Assembly (NCBI RefSeq): GCF_000512585.2
Contig: NC_089242.1
Location: forward strand, 1,488,001-1,552,000
From: Kwoniella bestiolae CBS 10118
Taxonomy: Eukaryota; Basidiomycota; Tremellomycetes; Tremellales; Cryptococcaceae
Reading direction: 5' to 3'
Length of the DNA stretch: 64,000 bases
The notes beneath the pieces were generated by a model. The model was not told the DNA's origin, made no database searches, and saw only the letters and a list, made by a program, of their open reading frames with translations. A program made the translations under genes and the position numbers. The number at the start of each line of letters is the position of its first letter. The first letter of the stretch is position 1. Shown piece after piece: positions 9,935 through 23,105 of this stretch.

Positions 9935-12900
9935 CTAATAATCATCATCCATATCCTCATCATCATCCTCCTCATCCTCTTCTTGTTCCTCCTCAGCCTT
10001 AGCTTCAATCTTCTTCTTGCCCATCGATATCCTAATCTTCGGAGCGGTGATCCTCTCCGCAGGGTTCGACTTGAACATCGGCGTGGAAGTCCCACTTGTA
10101 TTTCCCGAATCTTCACCCCCACCAGAGGGGACAGAGGGGAGTTTGGGGTACTCGTCGTTCCATAGATTATCAAAGAACTCTTGCATATCCTCAGCGGCGT
10201 TGTAGACCCATGATCCCTCTACATTGTACGTCCGGGCATTATCCCATAGGAGGTGCATGTCGGATTTGAAGTTTTGGAGGGTATATCCAGGTTTACCAAT
10301 CTTGGTTTTGATCTGGGATAGGGCTATAGGTTGGGCTATGATGGCGTAGTAATCGGGGTAGTCCTGGATGACCGCCAAAAAACATATCAGCTGTTATTCT
10401 AGATGATATCACTATCATCCAAGAATCACTCACCCGCTTGCTAACGGGAGTCAAGAAGAACTGATTCAGATCCTCGCCCATCTCCGATTTCTGCCTGTTG
10501 GTCTCGTCGAACAATTTTCGCATCAATGCGAGTTCAGGTCCAGATAAGGGTGGTCCACCAGCAGCGGCTGCACCAAGTTTTCGTCGTTTCTACATATCGT
10601 GATCAATCATCAGCATCATCAGCAGGGTCCTGAGTATTCCCCTATGTTACGAAAACAAGAGGGGTTAGAAATAACACTCACCGTAGACGGGACCACATCC
10701 TCACCGCCCAACGTAGGGGTAGCGCTCTTACTAGGTCTACCTCTCTTCTTCTTCAACCCACTAACAGGCAACGGCGTAAGAGGGTTCTGTGAAGGTGGGC
10801 TCGCAGAATTCTCATCCTCATTATCGTCTTCCTCTTTGACCGTCGATTTCGCTCTTGATCCAGAGCCAGCGGCGACAACGGCCGTGCTATCCAGCGGTTT
10901 ACCTTCCGCCTCAGCTTGAGCTAGAAGCTCGTTCATCCGTTTCCTTTCCGCTCTCTTCGCCGCCCGGTCCCTCTTCCTATCGGCAGCTTCTTCCACATCG
11001 TCATCTGAGTCTTCCAAAGCAGCCAAAAACTGATCATCGGTCAGACCATCCGTGTATCTCACTTCGTTTCTATTCCTTCGACCTCGGCCCTGCTCCTCCT
11101 CGTTGGCAATTTGCAATGCCATCTCTTGACCTATATCTCTTCGGTAGAATGGCGGTAGTTCGGATTCCTGCATCAACACAGGTGGTAGTTCTCCAGGTTT
11201 ACCGGACGCTTTCCAGTTTTCAAGTTTGTTTGCCTTTCTCTCTTTGTCCATTTCGGTGAAGATACCTAATTCCTCATCGCCTCTAGCCAACAACTCGTTC
11301 AACTCATCATCGTCTAGCTCATTGGTCTCTTCGTTGTCGTCGTCAGGGTTGGTCTCGAAAGCTTTGGCTAATAACGCTTCGTATTCTGCACCGGTGGTGA
11401 CATCATCGAATTTACCAGCTTGGATGACTTTTCCGTCGATAGCCAATTTTTGTTGAGCTCTGGCTAAGACCAATTCTTCGACCGTTCCCGAGGAGATTAA
11501 TCGTAATACTCGGACTTCCTTCTTCTGTCCGATACGATGCGCTCTATCTTGCGCTTGCAAATCGGCGTGGGGGTTCCAATCGGTATCGTAGATGATGACA
11601 GTATCGGCAGATTGCAAGTTGAGACCTAAACCGCCCGCTCGAGTGGACAAGATGAAGATTTGATAAGGTGATTGAGGATCGTTGAAGGTGGATAAGAGCT
11701 GTTGACGATCTTCAGCTTTGGTACTACCGTCCAATCGACAGTACTTCCATCCTCGGAATTCGAAGAAGTCCGAGACGATAGTCATGATTTCGGTCATTTG
11801 GAAGAACATGAGGACCTAAACATTTGAAATCAGCTAATATTCCCGGAAGGTATTGCTCCACTAGCTTACCTTGTGACCAGTCTTGAACAATTTAGGTAGA
11901 ATCCTATCGAGCAATTCGAATTTACCAGACACTCGGATAATCTGTTCATCGGTGGTGTTGCCCACGGTGAAGTCTTCGTCAACTTCTCTAAAGACGTAAG
12001 GGTGATTACAGATCTTTCGGAGTTGCATAAGAGCGTTTTGCAGGTTTTGTCGTTTTTGCGGTTTACTGAGTCATAGCAAGGTAAATCAGCTTATCATTCT
12101 TCCTGCGATGTAACGACTAATCGTTCAACAGCGAGAAGGAGAGGGGTGCACTCACGCAGCAGATAAATCCGTAGGTAATTGTTTATATTTCTGAACACTC
12201 TCATACAATTTCCACTGCAGCGCAGACATCTTAGTGTAGATAACCTTCTCCACTTTATCCGGTAATTCAGATTCCACATCCTTCTTCAACCTTCTCAACA
12301 AGAAAGGTCTCAACACTTTATGCAATCGTTTGATGACCAACAAAGCTTCTTCTTCGTTCATCTCCATCTTCTCACCACCCGTATTGGCGAAGGGAGCGTT
12401 GAACCACTCATCAAACGATTTGACAGAGTTGAAGATCTTGGGTAAGGCGAAGTTCAACAAGGCCCATAATTCTGGAAGGTTGTTCTAAACGATGAATGAG
12501 ATGTGGTCAGCACATCTCCGTCTCATCATCGGACAAAGGTAGAGCAAGGAAGATTAGTGAGAGATAGATGTGCCGTACTCACCTGTAAGGGCGTACCAGT
12601 CAAGATCAACCTATATCTACTCGAATAATGTTCATTCAAAGTCTGTGACAACTTTGACTTGACATTCTTCATTCTATGACCCTCATCAATGATCATATGA
12701 ATCCACTTGATCTTGGATAACATTGGTCGTTCCTTGATGATGTACTCATAAGTCGTAAGACAAACTTGGAAATCTTGTGCCCTCAGTCGAGGGTATAGTT
12801 CCTTCCTAATCGCAGGTGAACCTTTCAAGATCAACGTCCGTACTGCAGGTGCCCATTTTTGGAATTCCAGTGTCCAGTTGGTCAGAGTGGACAACGGTAC

Positions 12901-15387
12901 AATTACCAAGAATGGTCCGGGTTGTCGTTTGTTTTCGATCAAGTAGGTAATCAATGAGATGGTTTGAATGGTTTTACCGAGACCCTGAAGAGTCACCGCA
13001 TAGATCAGCTTGAGTTGTCCCATATTCTTCCGGAACTTCCTAGCAGCTGATATATTCTTTAGACTTACCATTTCATCCGCCAGGATACCGTTCAATCTAT
13101 TATTGTACAAACTGATCATCCACTGTAATCCCTTGACCTGATAGTCTTTCAAAGTACCTCCAGTAAGTATACTAGCTTGTTTCGTGACCTTCTCTTGGAC
13201 CCTATGGGCAATCGCATAATAATCGACTTTGCCCGCCTTCCTCTCAGCTCCAGCTTCCTCGCCATCTTGTCGTCTAGCACCGAACATCTCTTCAGATGCC
13301 ATACCTTCTTCTTGTTCAAAGGGTAACTCTAATTTCTGTTGATCTCGATGTACATCGTCGTTCTGCTGTTCCACCACAGCAGCAGCGAGAGTCTCCAGAT
13401 ATTGGTCGGTCTGCTTGAGTAAATGTCCGATACGTGAATCTTTCGCTTCTCCCAATAACGCCATATAGGCATCTTCATCATCGTTCTTCAAAGCTTTCAA
13501 ACGTTCCTTGGCCAATCTTTCTATCCTCCTCTGTTCTTCCTTTTCAGTATCAGCATGAAGTTTCATCATGGCTCTACCTAATCTCTTCATCTTATCTGCT
13601 CCTGATCCTCTTGAAGTTCCTACACCAGCCCCAATGAGGTTTTGACCATGTTCACAGATAGAGTTGATGTAAGCCAAGTGTCGTTGTTTACCCCTCTGTT
13701 CTCTCTCCGTTCTCTGTCTTCTCTCGGCAGTCTCGGTAGCTCGAGCATCTCGTAACGTGTGTGTTCGGAATCTTCGGAGTTGTGATCGATCAGCGGGGAC
13801 TTGAGTCGCACCGTGCATCGCTCGGACAACGTCTTCTCGGAGTAACCTTTGTTTACCCAGTAATCTGAGACTGAGCAATTCGATTCTAGCTTGTATACCA
13901 AGATTGCTTCCGGGTTTCTTCTCTCCATCAACGATCCCAGGGACATCTTTAGCACCTTGTTCACCTAATCCTGCTGTTGAAGACATCTGTTCAAGCTCTT
14001 TCATTCTCCAAGCCATTCGGGTTTCGATATACCTGTTCCTCTCCTCCATCAACAAATAAGGGTCTAATCCTTTAGGCATGAGAGATGGCGTGACAAGATG
14101 CTGCATCTTGCTGAGAGGGTTGGTAACTTCGTCATCGAACTTTCGATTGGAGTAGATGGCTGGATTGATATACGAGTTGTAAGGGTAGATGAGAGAATCC
14201 TGGTCTAGCTCCATGGCGTATGGTGGTCCAGCAGGAACCGTTGGTGCAGGTTCAGTCGCAGGCGGAGTAACGACCTTTTCGTTATCACTCGAGGCTCCTG
14301 ATCCATTGACTTCTCCGTCCGCTTTCGCAGGTTCTTCTGATGTGTCCTTCTGTGCTTCAGCATTCTCCTTGTTCTGATCTACAGTATTTTGAACAACAGC
14401 TTCAACGGTCTTGTCGGCAATTTTGGCTTCTACTCCGTTCAAGGGAGACTGAGGGAGAGGTTGACCTGCAATACCGGCTGGCGGTGTGCCTTGAGCAGCG
14501 TTGAGGAGGTACGATGGGACGGGTTGACCTTTGGATAGTGACTGATACGCTTGAGCTTGAGAACGAAGTTGAGCGATTTGAGCAGGTGTCATCGAGACAT
14601 GAGCGGGAGCTGGCGAGGGAGCGGCCGCAGGGGATTGGGCGGCTGAAAAGCATGTCAGTATGTATCCAGTGCAGCACAACGTAGATCACGGCTCACCGCC
14701 ATTACTTGGTCCAGCAGACGTTTCACCATTGGCATCTTGCTGAGCAGCGGCAGCGGCTGCAGCAGCTTTAGCTTGTTTGTCATGCCTATATAACCGCAAT
14801 AGGTCAGTCAGCTTATCTTCGTCTATCACAAAAAATGGTGAGATAAAAGCTCACTCAATCTGTCTGGCTCTAGCATACATCTCCAATACCATCATCAACT
14901 TGCCCAATTCAGAAGAAGTCTCCCTCGTGTGTCCAGCAGCCTGCAGTTCTGCCGTCCGCTATGAAGAGCAACGCAATGTGTGAGCTTTCGTTTTCGCTGA
15001 TACACAATCACGCATAGGAGAGATGTAAAAAATACGACAACATACCTTCCTCAGCATCGTCAGTTTGGCCACATCCATACCCTTGACCAACTCCAATTTC
15101 TTCTCCTCATCCACCATCACCGGTGCTTTGGGTGTGGACGCAGCGGCCGGAGCAGGTGACGGAGTGGATGTAGTAGGTGGAGCAGTGGATGTGCCGACAG
15201 GCCATGGTTGCGGTGGAACAGGTACAGGTACAGGCTGTTTGACGGGGGATGTGGAAGTGGAAGGTTCAGATGGGATGGGTGTTGATGCTGATGCTGTTGC
15301 TGATGCAGGTGGAGGAGTGGGTACTGCTTCGGTAGCAGGAGGCGCAGGGGCGGGGGCGGGAGTGGGAGTAGGAGTAGGTTCGGACAT
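9935..15387 (-). CDS. SNF2: SWI/SNF ATPase (SNF2/STH1/Brahma type)
   Basis: Ten exons: 15387-15046, 14958-14855, 14785-14697, 14642-13069, 12984-12583, 12484-12156, 12065-11870, 11815-10682, 10589-10434, 10363-9935; 1584 aa with all phases closing. Domain order: Pro/Ala-rich head; QLQ-like TPAQIAQLRSQAQAYQ (~195-230); HSA helix with RRQRTEREQRGKQRHL (~470-515); SNF2 ATPase starting DYQVKGLQWM with ILADEM+GLGKT joined across intron 12985-13068 and the Walker B box IIDEGH; helicase-C with STRAGGLGLNLQ and DRAHRIGQ (~1012-1120); SnAC-like region; AT-hook KKKRGRP; and a C-terminal bromodomain (~1390-1510; YPDYYAIIAQPI, WDNARTYNVEGS). This is the catalytic-subunit layout of SWI/SNF or RSC, which slides or evicts nucleosomes using ATP. 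Whether it serves one or both complexes here cannot be told. It has an acidic C-terminal tail of E and D runs. Confidence 0.95.
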
Positions 15388-16011
15388 TATTGAGGATGTG
15401 ATGATGTGTCGAGGAAATCAAACGCGTCTGTTTCGGGTCGGTTCGGTCGAACGCGCAATCACCATACGAATATGGGGGAATGCTTCGAATGGACGGTGAT
15501 GTGATATGGTATGGTATGGATGTATATCTGAGTCCCCTTCTTTCTGCTGCCTCGCCACTCCAGCTCGTTGCTCACTGTTCACTGTGGATGGGAGGTTGAT
15601 GTATGTCAGAAGGAGTGGACGTGCCGAGTGGAGGTGGTAGGAGGTGAAATGATTAATGTTTTATTGATGTAGACGTCGACGTGAATGAGGTAAATAACGA
15701 AGGACATCGATGGTACAACAGGGACAGAAGCAACGCACAAGGGCTATTATAAAAGCGGAATCAAAATAGTACAAAGGGGTCGGAATTATAGGAATTATCG
15801 GAGTCATTCTATCTGTGGCACCTTAGATTTCACTAGACTTCGTTGTAATCTCTGCCTGAAAGGGGAACCTCGTTATGCATATGAAGTGATACGAAATGAT
15901 ATGGTATATAATATGCTAGGTTCTGGATAACTACTATCACATCGACTCATCCGTATGAAAACCCCCATAAGATACTCGTGTTCAGCCCATGATCCACAAA
16001 CGAACCAATCG
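15388..16011. other. Intergenic region, SNF2 promoter side
   Basis: Separates the SNF2 start from the RAV1 stop, both on the minus strand. Just upstream of the SNF2 start are an ACGCGT at 15422 and a short GGTAT tandem near 15504-15520. No coding feature. Confidence 0.5.
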
Positions 16012-19000
16012 TTAAAAGAAATTATCCATGTTAAACTCCATTCCACCCTGCTGCACATCCTGCTTCAGCTCCTTCATCAAATTACCAATCTTCTTCGGTT
16101 GTATCGGGGAACTCTTCTTCTCCTCCTCCTCTTGGGGAGGTATTTGTTCAGTGGGAGTCGCAATCCCATTAGGCGATTGAGAAGTAGTCGGGGTGGGCGT
16201 AGCGCTTGTATTGGTAGTACTATCGTTCAACACGTCCATGTCCATAAACAATGATTCCCGCCGTTTATCATTCGTCAGCATGAATGTCGGTCGTCTGCTA
16301 TGTCCTATATATGAGGACGTGAGGGTATTCAACCCTGTTATAGTGGGTCGAGAAGGTGATGTACTGATTGGTGTAGGTGGAGCGAAGGTCTGTTGTTTGG
16401 TACGTGAGGGGAAGAAAGGTCTTTCGAAGGACCACGATCTGAGGAGATCCAACGCGAGGTTATGGCAACCTACAAGATGGAATGGAATGGGCAGTCAGCT
16501 TAGGTAGAGTGATCAGATAGGTTTACTTTGAAGATCAATGTTTGAATGGATCATCGAAGCATGTCAGGATAGATCACTACTTACCCATTCTAAAGAACAC
16601 CCTGGCATTATGAAGCACGAAATCATATTCCAACTTGGTCGAAACCTCATTCGTCCCTTTAGCAGTTTGCAGCGACTTCGACTTCAGATGCTGGAACATC
16701 AACAGAAGCGACGGATCGTCATTATCTGGGTTCCCCACCTCCAGAGATTTCAAAGGTGAGAATTCAGTAGCGATCGAGTTCATGGGAGACTAAGCAACAT
16801 CGACAGAACGTATCAGCGTCAATCGCTCAAATCAGTAAGTAATGTCCACCCAACCGGCTCGGACGAAAGAAGGTAAACATACAATCAAAATCTTGACCGA
16901 CAGATCCCTCCTCCCCAGCGTCCAGAATGCCCAACTAGCCAACCACCTATGACCACCCCTAAACGCAATAGGCAAGACAGTATCTTCCAGTATCCACTTC
17001 AATATCGGTCCAACAGCCTCATGCGGTTCGACCACTCGAGCAAGGGCTACACCAAGCTGCCAATCGTTCAAGTGTCTAAGACATACATTAATGGCGTCTC
17101 TGGGTGATCCACCAAGCATGAAGAATGCAGCGGCGTATTCTATCGAGCACCACTTCGTCAAATACCAAACCATATCGAGCATTGTCGCGGTGAAAGGGAA
17201 GGGTGGGTCACTTACCATACCTCTGCTTACTCAACAAGGCGTAAGCATTCTTCAAAGCCGCAGTCTTCCATCTCTCCTGCTCGAAGTCGTTCGCTAAGAA
17301 CTTCAACATCAAAGTTTGTTCTTTATGACCCGGTGCCTGCCTCCATAATCCATGGACAACTTTCTTCTTGCCCAGTGCGAAGAAGATGAGGGAACATGAG
17401 GTGGGATCCCGATCTTCATCTTGCATGAATCGGTTCCTGGCGATATCTTCGAGTTGTGAGTTCTGCGGTGATAGTCGTGAGTATGAGTCGCTATTCCTCT
17501 GAGACAAATCACGGTCACAAAAACAACTCACATAGCTCTCCCCACCCTTCAACCACAAAAACACACCCATCCTCCTCGCATCCTCCCACCCCATCTTCCC
17601 ATCCCTACAACTCTCCTTCGAAGCGGACAACAACAACTCCTGACTCTCACTATGATTCGCCCACACTATATTCCTAAACGAGAAATGGTTCTTCCTCTTG
17701 TCCTCTGTGGCGCTCTGGTTGAAATCCGGGAACGTGGGTGAGGTTGCCGATACAGGCGTAGGGGAGGACGAAGAGAGTCTATCCCAATTTACGTACATCC
17801 GTAAGGAAATCAGGTATCGCATACCGCATAGATCGAGGGATCGTCTTTGTTGGTCAGCCTGTACATCCTTTTTGGTCAGTTTCACTGTAAAGTACAAGAG
17901 ATAGCTGAGAAGTATCTGCTCACCTCCAGAGTAGCTTGCGCAACAGTAGCCAAGAATGATTTCTCCGGTGCTGATAATGGAACAGCAACTTTCCCATTCA
18001 GCCTATCCACTAGATCATTCACCACTCGATCGGTAAATTCGTCTTCCTCCTCTCTGCGGTGTTATCAAATCAGCCAAGTACTTCTTCAGTGCTGTATAAA
18101 TCACTCACTCCGGTGGAGGTTGGAAAGAGTCAAAGAGACCATCATATTTGCTTGTTGACTATGACGATTCAAAGCTCAATCAGCTAAGACCCAATCTTTC
18201 TAGCCTTTGAGATGGCTTACCGCTTTGATCTTCTTAGCCTTCTTCCTCCTAGAGTAGAAATCTGACGGATCCAACCTGTGAAACCTGATCCTCTTCTTCC
18301 CATCTTCCTCGCATTGCCTCAGACTCTTACCCAATTCCAGCAAAATGTTCTTGACCAAATCGGCTTTATCTACACACCCAAACCGCACATCAGCCACCCC
18401 TATAGATATGAGATCGTACATGATCGCAATCGCAAAATAGACTCACTCCAAAGCAAACACTGTCCAAGTTGGATCGGATGATAATCCACCAACGGTCCAT
18501 TCCTATGCGCGATCAATTGGAAGATATCCTCCGGCTCTTCCTCATCCATCGCAACGCTCTTGACCGATCCCACAGGCGAAGGCGAAGGCGAATCCCTGCC
18601 CAGGAATCTACTAAACAGGTAAATCTGGTTCCCTGTCCCGACAGCTAAGGATCCTCCAGCGAGCCAGATCGAATCGCTTATCGGTACAGGCGTATATCGT
18701 TCCATGTCAATTGTGAGGAACGGTGCCCATCCAGGTGTGGTCTCGACGTATGACATTCGTTGTTCGCATACCAGAACGACTTTATGCGCAAAACCCACTG
18801 CTAAGACCGATTGGAGGTCTGAGGTGGTCGTCCAGTCTAGATCTTGGATCTTGTCCCCTTTCCTAAAAGGATCATGGAGAGTCAGCGATACACCATGAGT
18901 GCTGAGCTGGGGACTCTCACTCGAATATATGGGTCAGCTCTAATCCAGTGGAGAACTCGCTGACTTTGGAATCCCAAATAGTCATCTCGTGTCTTCCGTC

Positions 19001-21839
19001 ATCCAGCTCGCAGACTTCGAGTAGGCAGATATCAGCAACACTTTCATGCTGAAGGATAAGAAAGAAAGGAATACCCACCCAGAACAGTCTTCTTCCTCGA
19101 GCTACATCTAGCCATCACCAAATTACTTCTTTCCGTCCTGACCATCCCGGTTCTTATCCAAGCTTCGTCACCCTTTTCCACTGCTCCAGCTTCATCATGA
19201 TCGCAAGCAGCATCTCCATGCTTAACTTCATTCTCTGTCTTCTGCCCTGCAAGATGTCCTCCAATTTTCGGTGTCCAAAATTCGAGATCTCCATCAGTGG
19301 AAATAGTCAATATCATATCTTGCAGAGGTGTATCTGTTGTCCAGTCGATCACAGACTGGTGCCATCCCATAGGATCTACAGGTAATATCATCTTGGGTTT
19401 ACAACCCTCATCGTCATGCGTAGAGTTCAATGGTAGTCTATAATGTGAAATTAGTTGAACATCAGGTTGATTCTCCAAATCGCCTTCTTGAGGTGTTATC
19501 CTCGATATCACTCTCCAGACCCATGCCTCTCCATTTCTAGTAGCAGCAGTGATGATCGCACGTTGAGTACGTCTAGACCCTCCACTATATCCATCATCTA
19601 TATCTGATACCGCTAAGAGCATTTCCACATGATCATCAGCCGAAGGGCTGAAATGTGGCAGTGTCACTGGTTCTCGAGGTTTCATCGATCCGGAATCAAG
19701 GTGTTGTAAGGTGATACGAGCTGGTTCGTCGGGTGAATTGATGTAGAATACTATTGCTCGACCTTTGGCGAAGAGAGCTGCTTCGCTCGGCGTATGAGGG
19801 ATCTTCCAATGGCCTTTGCCTATCAACGTGCGTGGGCCAAGATGCCATTTTCCAGGTCGAAGGCTTAATTGCTGCTTATACCATGTTGCAATCTCTCCGT
19901 TCTCACCTATCGCTAATAAGCCTCGGCCATTGGGTGTACGAGCGAATCTTTCGATCGGGTACTGGAGCTGAACAGGACCTGTCTCGTCGGCAGACATGGA
20001 GCGGGAGGTTGGCGTGATTGCTAGTGATCCGGAGGATAGTATCTCTACCAGTGAGAGTTTGTAGGTGGTTATAGTTGGATAGTCTGGCGCAGGAGCAAGT
20101 ACAGCGAGCAAGCTCGGTATGGATCCGGGTGTATGAAGCATCAGGGTGTCGGACGCCCAGGAAGAGGGTGAAGAGAGGGGAGGGATACTGCACTGGGTTA
20201 GTGGAAGTGATTTTAGCAGAGTAGGGGGTTTCCGTTCAATGTTCTGTATAATTACATCAGTGTCAAAGATATGACTTGTAATCTTGTGGAATGACCTACG
20301 ATGATCGACCGCAACACTAGACTCCCATCAGCTCCCGTCCATGCTATTATATCGCTTTCTTCAGTTTCCAGTCCCTCCAGTTTTTTTCTGGTCTCTTCAG
20401 GTATCTGAATTTGTTTGTCCTTTATTCTTGCTATTTCTGATTTGATAGCTTCCCTCAGAACCTCTGCATCCCATACCCACATCGACCCAAAATTACTCCC
20501 TTCTGGTTCTTTCCCTTTTCCAGTTGAGTGAGTTACAGGCTTCAGAAATGCCATGTGATCGAGAGACGAAAGTAGCTGGAACCACAGTGGATCATCAAGG
20601 ACTGGTGAGTATATACGGAACACCGAATTGGCAGTGATCGTATATAAATGCGAGTCGGAACTGTCAAAGGCTATCAGCATACGTCGGATGCTATGAGGAG
20701 AGGCTTCGGCACCGACCTCCCCGCAGTAGGTTTCCTCCATCCTATCCAGCTTATCTCTCTGGGATGTCTGATTTCCTGAGCCATACCCACTGCTTGGCCA
20801 ACTCGATCGGTCGCTAGGATATAAGCTGATTTCTGGCCCTAAAGTCAATTTGATCAGCATGTGGGCAAAACAAACAAAGCTCGACGGAAAGGCATCTTAC
20901 AGCTTTATACCAAGCGATATGGCCTGACGAAGGTGATAGGTGTATACTCGTAGGAGTAGGGTGTGATCTGTTGTACATCAGCTCGCGAAAATCTATTATT
21001 CACACCTCAGACGACTGACCTTTCCCAGAGCCTATCCCAAACTACCACCTCTGCCTGTGGGTTCATCCGCCAGTACTCTATACCATTCTGTGTACCGAGA
21101 ACAAGGGTTCCTGAGAAGGACATGGGGTCAGTTTCTCTTACCTCAACCTCTACAGCTATAATGGTGTCTCACTTACCTGCGCGGAAATCGAGACTCTGGA
21201 TGGGATTGGACGCTAGAACGGTAGAATGGACAGCCCAACTTCCAGCCTTCTTAGAAGAAAGGTATTGCCAAAGCACGACATGGACGTCTGTCCACGCTAC
21301 GATCTGTTGACGAGCAAGTAAAATGTCAACAGATCGCAAATACATCAGAGCCAGTGAGTATAGTATTTACCAGATGATCAACATTACTACAACATATACC
21401 CCGTACATCCCCAATACTAGAAGTAGACGCTCTGTGTGGTAAAGCAGACCAGAACGGTAAAGTATCTGATAAGTCTAAATCAGGAGTGAGGATAACTACA
21501 TTCGGTCCTGATGGATATACCTACATGCAAGCGATCAGTCAGTCCACATGTAGAGAGAGGAAGTAGAGAGGAAGCAGGACGTACCACATAACCTTTCTCC
21601 CCAACTGAGATCACACCGACATTCCTTGATGATAGTAAGTTTGGTCGTCCAGCTACTGCCTGTCGGAGTCTTAGGGGCATATCTGTGCTGGTAGAGTCAA
21701 GTGCTGCTGTCTGATATCTACAATGTACTGTTGTACTTGAGTATGAGCGAGGAACATGTATGGGGATTGTCAAGCAATGCAACGATGGTGTCATGTCGTG
21801 TTTGGAACGTCCGGTGAAAGGTAGCCGGAACAGAGTCAT
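16012..21839 (-). CDS. RAV1: RAVE complex subunit 1 (rabconnectin-3/DMX-like)
   Basis: Seventeen exons: 21839-21585, 21520-21371, 21303-21177, 21110-21020, 20967-20901, ~20838-20300, 20243-19079, 19014-18921, 18862-18447, 18369-18221, 18158-18109, 18053-17924, 17858-17532, 17462-17216, 17139-16883, 16789-16585, 16469-16012; about 1575 aa. The N-terminal half has WD-like strands (IVAWTDVHVVLWQYL, HIAWYKA, LAIGENGEIATWYKQ). The C-terminal half carries the Rav1p-C signature: YAAAFFMLGGSPRDAINVC, ARNRFMQDEDRDP, FFALGKKKVVHGLWRQAPGH. The C-terminal tail is basic/acidic and low complexity. Family knowledge: Rav1 with Skp1 and Rav2 promotes reassembly of V1 onto Vo of the vacuolar/endosomal V-ATPase. 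The junction between exons 5 and 6 (20838-20901) is one nucleotide out of phase: exon 5 ends after a full codon while exon 6 begins with two bases of a Gly codon behind TTTAG. Everything after it is consistent. Confidence 0.88.
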
Positions 21840-22097
21840 TACGAATATTTCTAATCCGACATGATCCCGCTAGTCATTCATAATGTTTCGATTACAGACA
21901 AATCCTAATGGGAGCTAATGACACGTGGATTAGTCCACTCTGACGTAGTGCGAGTGAGTATTGTGAGAACGACATCAAGATGTTATTATTGTCCGTCCAC
22001 TCTTGTTCACATCATTCTCGACCGATATTAGAAAGGCTGGTATACAAAGTAGGCTCGACCAATCCTCCTCTTCAAGCCATACCCTTTACATGACCGG

Positions 22098-22957
22098 ATG
22101 ATGGCAGATTACATAAGCGAAGAAGCGGTATTCCCTCGTCCACCACCTGAAGAGATCCGGTGAGTCTGGCAGACCTATCCATCATCAGCTCTTCAGTTGA
22201 ACATCGTCTCTTTGAGCTGATAGACTGGTGTATGGCAAAACAGGTCGAAGTGGAAAGAACTCTTCTCAGACCCTCTGATCTCGCCAAGTAGACTCAAAGC
22301 TACCGCATTGACGAAAGCAGGATTAGGTGAAGCAGCTGCTGATGGAGGTATAGTCCTACGGTCGGTGTATTGGCGTGTGAGTGATGTCTTCGATACTTCT
22401 CCCCTGTATAGCACAGAGATACATGACACATGCTAATAGGTCATGGCTGATGCGTTACTACAGCTCTACCATGGTCTACTACCCCCTCCGACCTCTCCCA
22501 ACCTCTTTGCAGAAAGCGTGACATCCTCTCGAAGGCTACAATACTCTACGGCGGCGATACCTCATAGCCCCAGATGGTAGATGGGCATCAGACTGCACAG
22601 GCTCAGAATACCCTTTCTTCCTCCTCATCTGGTCGGGTTCTCCACTATCTACATAGACACTGCGTCACCTTGGCATCATCTGGTTCACACAACTGTGGAT
22701 GGCTTACTCCTCAAATTCCCAGACTTGGTATGGACCAAGTTCACCAGATGATACAATTTTAACGTATCCTTGGAAACATGTTCACAGTGGATCTACGCTC
22801 AACCATCTCCCAAGATGTGGATAGGACGTTCCCAGATATACCATATTTTCAACTATCCCACGTCAAGAAATCACTCATCACCTCGCTATTCCTGTTTTCA
22901 GTGTTAAATCCCGATGTCGAGGTCATCTATGATATCCATCCGCCACATCATCCATGA
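22098..22957 (+). pseudogene. Decayed TBC-domain Rab-GAP gene (TBC1D5-like)
   Basis: Exons 22098-22159 and 22244-22376 splice cleanly and read a plausible start (MADYISEEAVFPRPPPEEI...) followed by KWKELFSDPLISPSRLKA and then LRSVYWR. An acceptor at 22461-22463 continues with LYHGLLPPP. LRSVYWRLYHGLLP matches the conserved entry of TBC domains. From about 22530 the frame is lost: YNTLRRRYLIAPDGRW continues in another frame. After more breaks and stops the segment RSTISQDVDRTFPDIPYF (~22790-22850) appears in yet another frame; it contains the IxxDxxR arginine-finger motif. The homologous sequence then runs out after SVLNPDV, just where the YxQ glutamine-finger region should follow. No combination of ordinary introns restores it. 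I call it a truncated, frame-broken remnant. It is head-to-head with RAV1, 258 nt apart. Confidence 0.65.
22158..22159 (+). other. Exon 1 donor of TBC remnant
   Basis: The first intron of the TBC remnant (22160-22243) still has a GTGAGT donor and CAG acceptor in correct phase, showing that decay is recent enough to leave the 5' gene structure readable. Confidence 0.5.
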
Positions 22958-23105
22958 TCTGCCAGATCATCGACCTCCCGTCGATGCGAGGAAGAGGGGA
23001 TATCCAAAGGAGTGAAGCCTAGGTATTCCATTAGGAAAGACGCAGAGATAATAGGGTCGGTGAGGTTGGAATCGAGACCTTCAAAGGAAGTGTCGCACGG
23101 ACGAT

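Noticed and set aside
12985..13068. Continuous ORF through a proposed SNF2 intron
   Set aside because: The 84-nt segment is open, but removing it rebuilds the universal DEM-GLGKT nucleotide-binding motif, so it is an intron.
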